A DNA stretch of 30,234 nucleotides from Candidatus Sungiibacteriota bacterium (GTDB lineage Bacteria > Patescibacteria > Paceibacteria > Sungbacterales > SURF-37). Position 1 is the first letter of the stretch; each line of letters opens with the position of its first letter. The stretch spans positions 1 through 30,234 of the forward strand of contig JACPMF010000012.1 in assembly GCA_016186145.1 (NCBI GenBank), given 5' to 3'. Made by a program: the position numbers and the translations under genes. The notes under the pieces are model-generated. The model saw only the letters and a list, made by a program, of their open reading frames with translations, was not told the origin of the DNA and ran no database searches. Shown here one piece after another: positions 1 through 6,626 of the stretch.

Positions 1-1
1 T

Positions 2-379
2 GTGCTTTTTACGGATGGCGTGAATAACGCTGGTATCGACCCGCTTACGATGGTGCAGTTTACCGGAATGCTTGGCGTCAGAGTTTACTTCAGCGTTCTC
101 GAGTCTAGCGCGTACACCGGGGTTTCGGACGAAGAAGGCGAGCAGAGGCGCGAAGCGCTGAAAAATGCGGTTCGCGCAACCGGCGGTTTTGATTTCGCGA
201 CAAAGGTTGCGGAAGACGTAGAGCGGCATTACGACAAGATTGATAAGTTTGAGCGGGCGAAAGTTGGTATTGTTTCCGATTTTTCGACCATGCCGCTTTG
301 GCGCGAATGGCTTTTTGCATCAATTGTCATGCTTACCGGCTTCTCGCTCGTTGAGATCATCTTCATTAAACTTCCGTAG
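2..379 (+). CDS. VWA-domain membrane protein, C-terminal part (BatA/BatB-like), 5' truncated
   Basis: The reading frame is open from the window edge, so only the last ~125 residues are present. It opens with LFTDGVNNAG, the metal-site aspartate strand of a von Willebrand A domain, and ends with one hydrophobic segment (about residues 103-121) and a short tail. A VWA domain ahead of a C-terminal membrane anchor is the BatA/BatB arrangement, in which the domain faces the periplasm or cell exterior. A TPR protein and a second VWA protein follow 15 and 16 bp downstream, matching a Bat (aerotolerance/envelope) operon whose moxR and DUF58 genes, if present, would lie off the left edge. The fold is clear; the cellular role is inferred from related operons only. 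Confidence 0.8.
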   Translation: MLFTDGVNNAGIDPLTMVQFTGMLGVRVYFSVLESSAYTGVSDEEGEQRREALKNAVRATGGFDFATKVAEDVERHYDKIDKFERAKVGIVSDFSTMPLWREWLFASIVMLTGFSLVEIIFIKLP

Positions 380-394
380 GAAGGGGGTAGGGCT

Positions 395-1024
395 ATGAGG
401 CGTGTGCTCGGCGTTCTGTTTATTCTTGCCGCCCTTCTTGCGGTTCTCGCGGGAGTTGGCTGGCGCACATTCTCGCGTAATCAGGAAGCGGTTCGAAATA
501 AAGTTATTGTGGGCGATTATAGCGGCGCGCTTGAGAATATCGCGATCCTCCGGGCGGCTCTCGTTTATCAAGCGGCGCGGTTTTTGCCCGGCGTTGAAGA
601 CGAGATTACAGCCACAGAGGCGTGGGCGTTTTATAAACTGGGAGACAGGGGGCGCTCAACAAAACTTTTTCGGGAGCTTGCCGGCCGGAATACGGAGCTT
701 GGCGCTGTTTCCCTTTTTAATGCCGCAACCTTGGAACTTGCGCCGGAAAGTTTTGAGAAGGCGATTAGGGACTACGAGAAGGTGTTGAAGAGTTTCCCGA
801 GTAATCTTTCCGCCCAGAGAAATCTTGAGATTTTGCGCCAGATTGAAGAAGAAGAACGAAAGGCCGCCGGCAGTGACGGCGGTCGGGAGAAAGACGGCTC
901 TTCGGGTGACGGTGACAAAGATAAGAACGGACGGAAGCAGCGTTCGCGGACAAGAGACAAGCTTGAATACCGGGATGGCGGGGACTCCGACGGTCAAGGC
1001 GGCTCCTCGACATTTCGTTATTAG
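395..1024 (+). CDS. TPR-repeat membrane-anchored protein, BatC-like
   Basis: This 209-residue protein has an N-terminal hydrophobic anchor (about residues 4-24). A helical region with TPR character follows (AWAFYKLGDRGRS and FEKAIRDYEKVLKSFPSNLSAQRNLE), and residues 150-209 form a very polar Lys/Asp/Gly/Ser-rich tail that is probably disordered. A start at 395 is supported by AAGGGGG about ten bases upstream. It lies between two VWA proteins with tiny gaps, the place BatC occupies in Bat operons. TPR proteins of this kind scaffold protein complexes, so a role in assembling the flanking VWA proteins is likely but inferred. The gene ends in TAG. Confidence 0.75.
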   Translation: MRRVLGVLFILAALLAVLAGVGWRTFSRNQEAVRNKVIVGDYSGALENIAILRAALVYQAARFLPGVEDEITATEAWAFYKLGDRGRSTKLFRELAGRNTELGAVSLFNAATLELAPESFEKAIRDYEKVLKSFPSNLSAQRNLEILRQIEEEERKAAGSDGGREKDGSSGDGDKDKNGRKQRSRTRDKLEYRDGGDSDGQGGSSTFRY

Positions 1025-1040
1025 CTAGGAGGGCGAGCAT

Positions 1041-2159
1041 ATGGTTTTCCGGCACCCGGAATATTTTTGGATGATTGCGGCGGCAGGATTTGCTATTTTT
1101 TTTGGTTACCTCGCGGTTGTATACCGGGGCGAGAGAATTTTGAATTATTTCGGAGGGAGAAAGTTTCTGAATTTGCGAGGGGCGCGGGTTACCGGTCCGT
1201 TCCGGCTCATGGCGCGCGCCGTTCTGGTCGTTCTTGTGTTTGTCCTTTTTGCGGCGGCGTACTGGATGGCTCCGCAGATTACGGAGTTAAAGAGCGTTCC
1301 CGTTTATGAGCAGGCGGAGGTATGTTTTGCAATTGACTCTTCGCGGTCGAGCCGTGCCATCGATGTCCGGACGGCAGAGGGCACTTTTTCCCGTTTTGAT
1401 TTTGCGAAGCAAATCGTTCGCGAAGCAAAATCAATTGCTGGCGCCGATGATCTCCCTTGTTTGATTTTCTTCGGCGGCTCGGCAATCACTACGGTTTCTG
1501 CGCACTCCTATTTTGGATACAGGGACGTTAGCTGGGAGTACATTGAATCGGATCTTCGTTTTGCCGATGAATACTTTATCGAGTATGAGATCCCGCAGGG
1601 TTCCAGTTTTACGCCAATGGCCCTAAAAGCGCTTTCTTCTTTCTCGGGCCGTCCAACGAGGAAAATCCTTGTCGTCATTTCTGACGGCGAGCCGGAGCGG
1701 GGGGGAGACGCGGGCGCCGAAAAGAGAAGGCAGGAAGAGCTTGCCGAGCTTAATAAAGAGACGCAAAAAGAAATTGCTTCGTTCCGGGCGAAAAACGATT
1801 TTGCGGTCGAGTTTTTCGGCATCGGCGACATCACGAAGCCTTCGCCCATTCCGAAGAGGGTAGGGAAGAACGGAGAAGTGCTGGCGTATCATCGCTATTC
1901 GGTTGGCGCCAGGAAAGATCAGATGGTTCTTTCCCGTCCGGATCCCCAATTTCTTTTTTCCGCAGCGCAGTCTCTTGGTGGAAGATACCGCCAGGTGAAT
2001 AGCTTGACCGAGGCGCGCCAAGAGCTTGCCCAGCTTTTTCTGCGCCATAAGAAGATAGTTTCGTGGGAGAAAAAGGAAGAGGCGACGGATGCGTGGCAGT
2101 ACTTCGTTGCCTCCGGCCTCATTTTGCTCTTTGTTGTTCCGTTCATGAAAAGTCCCTAA
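1041..2159 (+). CDS. VWA-domain membrane protein, BatB/BatA-like
   Basis: This 372-residue protein has two N-terminal membrane segments (about residues 10-28 and 58-78), a VWA domain (about 92-330) and a C-terminal membrane segment (about 350-369). The metal-ion-dependent adhesion site is intact: D99-x-S101-x-S103, T191 in SSFTPM, and D215 in ISDGEPE. The start has a strong AGGAGGG ribosome site. It is the last gene of the Bat-like operon, and its final codons form the left arm of the terminator at 2149-2176. Such proteins are thought to act in envelope maintenance or stress tolerance with a MoxR ATPase. That role comes from the family and is not visible here. Confidence 0.82.
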   Translation: MVFRHPEYFWMIAAAGFAIFFGYLAVVYRGERILNYFGGRKFLNLRGARVTGPFRLMARAVLVVLVFVLFAAAYWMAPQITELKSVPVYEQAEVCFAIDSSRSSRAIDVRTAEGTFSRFDFAKQIVREAKSIAGADDLPCLIFFGGSAITTVSAHSYFGYRDVSWEYIESDLRFADEYFIEYEIPQGSSFTPMALKALSSFSGRPTRKILVVISDGEPERGGDAGAEKRRQEELAELNKETQKEIASFRAKNDFAVEFFGIGDITKPSPIPKRVGKNGEVLAYHRYSVGARKDQMVLSRPDPQFLFSAAQSLGGRYRQVNSLTEARQELAQLFLRHKKIVSWEKKEEATDAWQYFVASGLILLFVVPFMKSP

Positions 2160-2176
2160 GGAGAAGGGACTTTTTT
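2149..2176 (+). terminator. Rho-independent terminator of the Bat-like operon
   Basis: AAAGTCCC (2149-2156) pairs with GGGACTTT (2166-2173) across a nine-base loop, followed by a T-run to 2176. The left arm and loop contain the last codons and the TAA stop of the VWA gene, so gene end and terminator are merged. Confidence 0.85.
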
Positions 2177-2232
2177 AATTTCCCCTGTAAGAATTTGACG
2201 CTGCCGGCGAGGTTGAAGTTTATTGACCGCAG

Positions 2233-3945
2233 ATGGTGCCCATGATACGGATAAGTCAGTTTTCGCTCATTGATAAACAAACAAAGCAACAGGGGGCCGA
2301 AGTGATCAAATCGTTTTTCTGGTCAAGAAAGTGGGCGTTGTGGGCGTATTGCGGGGCAATAGTTTTAATGTTTTTGATATACGCGCAAGTTTCCATGTCG
2401 GTAAGGATGAATACGTGGTACGGCGGGTTTTATGATATCCTGCAACATCTTGATCAGCATACTTATGCGGAGTTCAAGCAAAAGCTGATTGATTTTTCGT
2501 GGATTGCTGTTCCCTGGACGATTCTTGCTGTTATAACTAATTATTTGACCCGCCGTTATTCGCTTTGGTGGCGCGAGGCAATCACGTTTAATTTTATTCC
2601 GCGCTGGAGAAATGTGGTGCGGGAAATCGAGGGTGCCTCCCAGCGCATACAGGAAGATCCGTATCGCTATGCCAAAATCATTGAGTCCCTCGGTTTGCAG
2701 GTGGCAAGAGCAATTATGACTCTTGTGGCCTTTCTCCCCATACTCTGGTCATTCAGTAAAGCCGGCATTGTTGTTCCGTTAGCCGGAACAGCTGGTGGTC
2801 AATTTGCGTGGTTTCTCTTACTCGGATCTTTCGCCGTCTACCTATCAGACAAAATTATGAGGGTGAGATTCACCATCGGATTTCGTTCTTTGGCGAACAT
2901 AGTATTAAATCCGGCGATTTTTTCATGGCTAAAAAAAAGCTTGCCGGAGCTTACGGTGGTTCTGATTGTTGTTATCGCTGCTCTTTGGGAGGCAAATATT
3001 TATCGAGGGTGGATAGGGTGGATTCTTCTCAGCGGTTTTCTGTTATTATGTCTGATAAGATCACGGTTTCCGTGTCTTTGGGCGCGGGGGCAAGAGATCG
3101 TTTGGAGCACTGCGCTGACGACTGTTCTTGTGTTTATTCAAATCAGGGTAGTCACTATATCTTTTTGGCGCTTGGTAGAAAAACCGGTTCTTAAGACTCT
3201 TTGGTGGCTTGACGTAAATGCGCCCGAGCTAACCACTGTTGCGATAGTGGTTGTTGCCGCACTGTGGGAATCCGGTGTTTATAGAGGTGCTGCTGGATGG
3301 ATATTATGTATTGCTTTTGTGATTGGGTTTATAACTCCGGTTATCGATAAAAACCGTCCACATGGGCGCTGGGTCAGTTTTTGGTTTCTGCGCATGATTA
3401 TATATAGCTTAGCGCTCGTTGTTTCGTGGGTGATATCAAATAGCTTAAATACAGGGTTACCCTCATTCGTTTGGGTCGCGATATTTGTCAGTTTTGGAGG
3501 CACGCTTATCTCTTGGTTTGTCGGCATTAAACTTCCGGGCCTTGAATACAATAACCAAAAAGTTGAAGCGGCGCTTAGGAAAGAACTCGTTCTCGGTGAA
3601 GACGACAAAATCAATCATTCATCTGTGCCAACCCTTACGGAACTTTTTGTCGGTATCAAGTTTAACTATCGGCGCCTCTTCTGGCATTACGGATATTTCG
3701 ATCTTTGGTCAAACACATTTGGCCAGATAATGGTCGTTGTGCCTTTCTTAATTGCGGGCCCGGCGCTTTTTTCCGGACTGATCACGCTCGGTGTTCTTAT
3801 TCAGATAGATAATGCCTTCGGAAAGGTTCAAAATAGTTTTTCGCTCTTTATGGATAACTGGACTACCATTACCGAACTTCGGAGTATTAGAAAACGTCTG
3901 TATGAATTTGAAAGAAATCTTGATAAGCATCAGGTGGTTGTTTGA
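2233..3945 (+). CDS. SbmA/BacA-family peptide transporter with large internal insertion
   Basis: The 570-residue membrane protein matches SbmA/BacA, proton-driven importers of antimicrobial peptides related to ABC transporter membrane domains. Diagnostic stretches are NTWYGGFYDILQ (60-71), GASQRIQEDPYRYA (134-147), AIMTLVAFLPIL (160-171), GIKLPGLEYNNQ (431-442) and ELVLGEDDK (451-459). SbmA of E. coli has about 406 residues. The excess lies between about residues 175 and 410 and consists of extra hydrophobic segments with an internal repeat (237-265 and 330-358). No nucleotide-binding domain is present. ATG 2242 is an alternative start, and no clear ribosome site distinguishes the two. The gene stands alone between terminators at 2149-2176 and 3965-3994. 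The substrate is unknown. Confidence 0.85.
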   Translation: MVPMIRISQFSLIDKQTKQQGAEVIKSFFWSRKWALWAYCGAIVLMFLIYAQVSMSVRMNTWYGGFYDILQHLDQHTYAEFKQKLIDFSWIAVPWTILAVITNYLTRRYSLWWREAITFNFIPRWRNVVREIEGASQRIQEDPYRYAKIIESLGLQVARAIMTLVAFLPILWSFSKAGIVVPLAGTAGGQFAWFLLLGSFAVYLSDKIMRVRFTIGFRSLANIVLNPAIFSWLKKSLPELTVVLIVVIAALWEANIYRGWIGWILLSGFLLLCLIRSRFPCLWARGQEIVWSTALTTVLVFIQIRVVTISFWRLVEKPVLKTLWWLDVNAPELTTVAIVVVAALWESGVYRGAAGWILCIAFVIGFITPVIDKNRPHGRWVSFWFLRMIIYSLALVVSWVISNSLNTGLPSFVWVAIFVSFGGTLISWFVGIKLPGLEYNNQKVEAALRKELVLGEDDKINHSSVPTLTELFVGIKFNYRRLFWHYGYFDLWSNTFGQIMVVVPFLIAGPALFSGLITLGVLIQIDNAFGKVQNSFSLFMDNWTTITELRSIRKRLYEFERNLDKHQVVV

Positions 3946-3964
3946 CGCTCGTAAAACAAAACAC

Positions 3965-3994
3965 GCGCCGCTGGATAAATCAGCGGCGCTTTTT
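3965..3994 (+). terminator. Rho-independent terminator after SbmA-like gene
   Basis: A perfect 9-bp GC-rich stem (GCGCCGCTG 3965-3973 with CAGCGGCGC 3981-3989) with a 7-base loop is followed by TTTTT. The preceding A-rich run could let it also stop the converging minus-strand gene ending at 4004. Confidence 0.88.
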
Positions 3995-4003
3995 GTAGGA
4001 TGG

Positions 4004-4198
4004 CTAAACAGTTTTTCTTGCGAGCAGGAATCCCTGATAAGACAGAAAGAGTCCGATGGCGAGCGCGAGCCACGAGAGCCATATTGGTACCATCCAGCCG
4101 CCGATCATGGCTTCCCAGCCGTATATTAGTCGCAGCGCGTGAAGCAGGGCGATAATAAGAAAAATTGTTCCGGCAACCAGTGAGTATATTTTTTGCAT
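4004..4198 (-). CDS. Small two-segment membrane protein, unknown function
   Basis: This 64-residue protein is mostly hydrophobic. Segments at about residues 5-25 and 37-57 are joined by a short loop (YGWEAMIGGWM), and the C-terminus is basic (ARKTV). I do not recognise a named family, although tiny two-helix proteins like this are common in Patescibacteria. It converges on the SbmA-like gene. Its upstream region (minus strand) has a TATAAT at 4239-4244 and a short GC-rich hairpin between that and the start. Confidence 0.65.
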   Translation of the reverse strand: MQKIYSLVAGTIFLIIALLHALRLIYGWEAMIGGWMVPIWLSWLALAIGLFLSYQGFLLARKTV

Positions 4199-4272
4199 AT
4201 TTTGTTCTACAAATTTTTAGCGGCCTTTGCCGCCTTTAATTATATCAATAATAAGTTTTGCCAGCCATCCTC

Positions 4273-4314
4273 AACATAAACTATTGAAGTCGGGTTTCAA
4301 TAGTCCGGCATGTT
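4273..4314. repeat. Inverted repeat upstream of the 4324 promoter
   Basis: ACTATTGAA (4280-4288) is mirrored by TTCAATAGT (4296-4304), with an outer pair AACAT (4273-4277) and ATGTT (4310-4314). It ends ten bases before a -35 box, so it could be an operator or an mRNA hairpin. Only the symmetry is directly visible. Confidence 0.5.
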
Positions 4315-4323
4315 CAAAGTCTC

Positions 4324-4351
4324 TTGACGCGGTATATATTGGTGCTATACT
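4324..4351 (+). promoter_or_regulatory. Sigma-70-type promoter
   Basis: TTGACG (4324-4329), a 16-bp spacer, then TATACT (4346-4351). Predicted transcription start is near 4358, just upstream of the folded RNA and about 185 bases before the S41 protease start codon. Confidence 0.72.
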
Positions 4352-4357
4352 CAAGAA

Positions 4358-4495
4358 AACTTAACTTGTCGTGGAAAATCCTGGAAAGGAAAGGGCAAGC
4401 CCTGCTTCCAGCGGGGCGCCGACTCTATCCCTAAGGAGCTGATTTAGCTGTCCTTTGGGAAGATCGGGTGCTCGTCGCTTTTCCGGGATTTTTTT
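4358..4495 (+). ncRNA. Candidate structured small RNA or attenuator leader, family not recognised
   Basis: The segment between the promoter and a T-run folds strongly. A 15-bp outer helix pairs AAAATCCTGGAAAGG with the complementary strand ending in GGGATTTTTTT (with G-U pairs). Inside are CCCTGCT/AGCGGGG closed by TCC, and a longer arm with GCGCCGA/TCGGGTGC at its base and TCCCTAAGG-AGCT / AGCT-GT-CCTTTGGGA at its tip. The closing helix runs straight into seven T residues, as in an intrinsic terminator. It lies 48 bp upstream of the S41 gene, so it is either an independent small RNA or a terminating 5' leader. It does not match the cores of tmRNA, RNase P, SRP RNA or the common riboswitches that I know. 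Confidence 0.5.
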
Positions 4496-4542
4496 ATAGG
4501 CAAGGGGCTCTTTGAAAATCGAAAAGATGGAAGGAGTAAGCA

Positions 4543-6396
4543 ATGAGAATGCGCGCGTTTTTTGCGGTTCTCGTTTGTTTGTTTCTGATTATTGCGGCAT
4601 GTCCGGTTGCGTATTCTGCTCCGGCTTCAGACTACGGGGACGATTTCGTCTCCCTGCCCCTCAAGGTTCAGGAGGCGGTGAAGTCTTCGCAGGGGAGGGT
4701 CAGGGTCGGGTTGCTGACATGGGCAGGACCCGAGATGCGATTCGGAAACGGTCTCGTCATTGAGGGGAATTACGTATTGGTTCCGAGTGCTCTGATTCCG
4801 TTTTACCCGGAGCTTGCTTACGGCAAAACCACACGGTATGTATTCAATGGCACTCCGGCATCGTTTGTTTACGGCAGTCTACAGATCGGGCTTGCCGTGC
4901 TGGAGCTCTCGACTCCGCTTCCCGGCGCGAAGGATACAGGGTTTGCCGGTAGCATTGAGGTTGGGAAGAAATATGACGGAGTTACTCTGCTGTTTCAGGA
5001 TGGGAAGTCTTTGAATGTCAGTCTTGTTCCCGACTCTCCGAGTAGCGGAATGCTTTTACCCGAAGAGCTTCCGGGATCGGTGATCGGTACTGCGCTCTGG
5101 AACGAGAGTGGTGAGGTTGTCGGAATAATTGCGGCAACGCCAGAGGGGACCGCCGCATTAGTTCTCTCCGATGTAATCCGGCAGTTCCTGGAACGCTTCA
5201 AGGAGTGGCTTGCGTCGCGCCCGGAGGAAAAGAAAATCCGGATAGCGCCAGAAGACCAGAGGGTAATCAGGGAAAAGGCGGCTGCGTTCGCCGAGATGCT
5301 TGAGTTGTACGCAGTAAAATCGTTGGTCAGGCCAGACAACATTTCCAACTGCGCAGAGGAAATGCTTCAGATGAAGGCGAATGAAAAATCCTGTCAGGAC
5401 AGATACTCGGTTCGGCATCCGAAGGAAGAGTATGAAGGAGATGTTGTTCCAGAGGGCGAAGGCCGGTTCGGCGGCGTTGGTCTCGAGGTTTCGCAGCAGG
5501 ATGGGAAGGTTGTCGTGGTGTCCCCTATTGACGGTACGCCGGCATTTCGGGCGGCAGTCAAGTCGGGGGACGTGATTATCAAGATTGACGGTACTGCGGT
5601 TTCGGGTATCACTGATGCTGTCAGACGCATGCGAGGAAAGCCCGGCACAGCGGTGGAAATCACGGTTGAACGCGCCGGTAGGGAGATGGTGTTTAAAATT
5701 GTGAGAGAAGTGATTACGGTTCATGCGGTATCGGCAAGGGTCTTTGAGGGGCCGTCCGAAAAAATCGGTTATCTCAAGGTCAAGAAATTCAGTGAGATTT
5801 TACCGAGCGACTTTAAGAAGGAAATGCGCGCTTTTCGCATGAGCGGCATCAGGAAAGTGGTTCTTGATTTTCGTTACAACCCAGGCGGACTTCTTAACGA
5901 AGCGCTTGAGATTCTTTACGGTTTCGCGCGTCCGGGAGATGTTTTGATTGTGATGCGCGAGCGTTATCGGTCAACGGTTTACGACACGGCGTACGTAAAG
6001 AAGCTGTTTCGGTTGAATTATGAGCCGGGAGAATTCCGTGACATGAAAGTAGTGGTTCTGGTGAATAAGGGGAGCGCTTCGGCTTCCGAGGTTTTTGCCG
6101 GCACTATGAAGGATTGGGGTTATCCGATTGTTGGGCCGCCTTGCCAGCGCGAATCCGACGATAAGGCCTGCACCAGTACTTTTGGGAAGGGCGTTGGTCA
6201 GACCGTGTTTCCGCTTTCCGACGGTTCGGTTTTGCGGCTGACAACATTTGAGTTTCTGGTCGGTAATTCCAAGACCAAAATTAATGACATTGGCGTTGTT
6301 CCGACTCATTATATTGCGAGCCCTCAAGCTTCATCCGCGGAGATTCTCCGTGAGGACCGGCAGCTTGAGAAGGCAATCGAGATTCTTTTGAAATAA
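4543..6396 (+). CDS. Exported protease: degenerate trypsin-like domain + PDZ + S41 C-terminal-processing peptidase
   Basis: This 617-residue protein has a signal peptide (about 1-25, ending AYSA). An HtrA/trypsin-shaped domain (about 35-215) is followed by a linker, a PDZ domain (about 310-388) and an S41 tail-specific protease domain (about 395-600). The S41 active site is present: the Ser of GSASASE (511-516, probably S513) and Lys 549 of FGKG. In the N-terminal domain the usual triad is gone: VPSALI stands where TNAHV is expected, QIGLAVL where DIALL is expected, and VIGTAL where GNSGGPL is expected. It is therefore probably a regulatory or binding module. An extra loop with C534 and C543 lies between the catalytic Ser and Lys. 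AAGGAG precedes the ATG. It likely acts in the cell envelope. Confidence 0.88.
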   Translation: MRMRAFFAVLVCLFLIIAACPVAYSAPASDYGDDFVSLPLKVQEAVKSSQGRVRVGLLTWAGPEMRFGNGLVIEGNYVLVPSALIPFYPELAYGKTTRYVFNGTPASFVYGSLQIGLAVLELSTPLPGAKDTGFAGSIEVGKKYDGVTLLFQDGKSLNVSLVPDSPSSGMLLPEELPGSVIGTALWNESGEVVGIIAATPEGTAALVLSDVIRQFLERFKEWLASRPEEKKIRIAPEDQRVIREKAAAFAEMLELYAVKSLVRPDNISNCAEEMLQMKANEKSCQDRYSVRHPKEEYEGDVVPEGEGRFGGVGLEVSQQDGKVVVVSPIDGTPAFRAAVKSGDVIIKIDGTAVSGITDAVRRMRGKPGTAVEITVERAGREMVFKIVREVITVHAVSARVFEGPSEKIGYLKVKKFSEILPSDFKKEMRAFRMSGIRKVVLDFRYNPGGLLNEALEILYGFARPGDVLIVMRERYRSTVYDTAYVKKLFRLNYEPGEFRDMKVVVLVNKGSASASEVFAGTMKDWGYPIVGPPCQRESDDKACTSTFGKGVGQTVFPLSDGSVLRLTTFEFLVGNSKTKINDIGVVPTHYIASPQASSAEILREDRQLEKAIEILLK

Positions 6397-6450
6397 ACCC
6401 CACACTTATGTATAAGTTGTGGGGTAAAAGAGCGCTTCGCGCTCTTTTTA
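6397..6450 (+). terminator. Tandem hairpins and terminator after the S41 gene
   Basis: A first hairpin, CCCCACA (6398-6404) with TGTGGGG (6418-6424), is followed by a second, AGAGCGC (6429-6435) with GCGCTCT (6439-6445), which has a 3-base loop and a T-run. The A-run before the second stem makes it potentially bidirectional. Confidence 0.82.
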
Positions 6451-6479
6451 CTTGTCTTTTATTTGAAGCGAGGTAATCC

Positions 6480-6623
6480 AAAAATTTTTCATTGCGGAGG
6501 CGTGACAATAAATTAACGAGCGGGCAAACAAAATAACGAAAATTTGCTTATTTCAAATTTTCGTTATGCATTTTGTGTAGTCCGCGAGGCGAATTTATTC
6601 ATGCCGCAGCCTGAAAAATTTTT
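6480..6623. repeat. 144-bp imperfect palindromic element
   Basis: Both ends carry AAAAATTTTTC or its complement (6480-6490 and 6613-6623). The arms stay roughly complementary inward (ATAAATT with AATTTAT, and ACAAAAT with ATTTTGT) to a perfect 14-bp central stem (6533-6546 with 6554-6567) and a CTTATTT loop. No coding potential is seen. It resembles a MITE-like or palindromic intergenic repeat and sits between the S41 terminator and the 3' end of mfd. Confidence 0.65.
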
Positions 6624-6626
6624 AGA

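Noticed and set aside
5158..5724. A 188-codon open frame antisense to the S41 protease
   Set aside because: Shadow of a real gene with clear PDZ and S41 motifs; Cys/His/Arg-rich composition without a domain.
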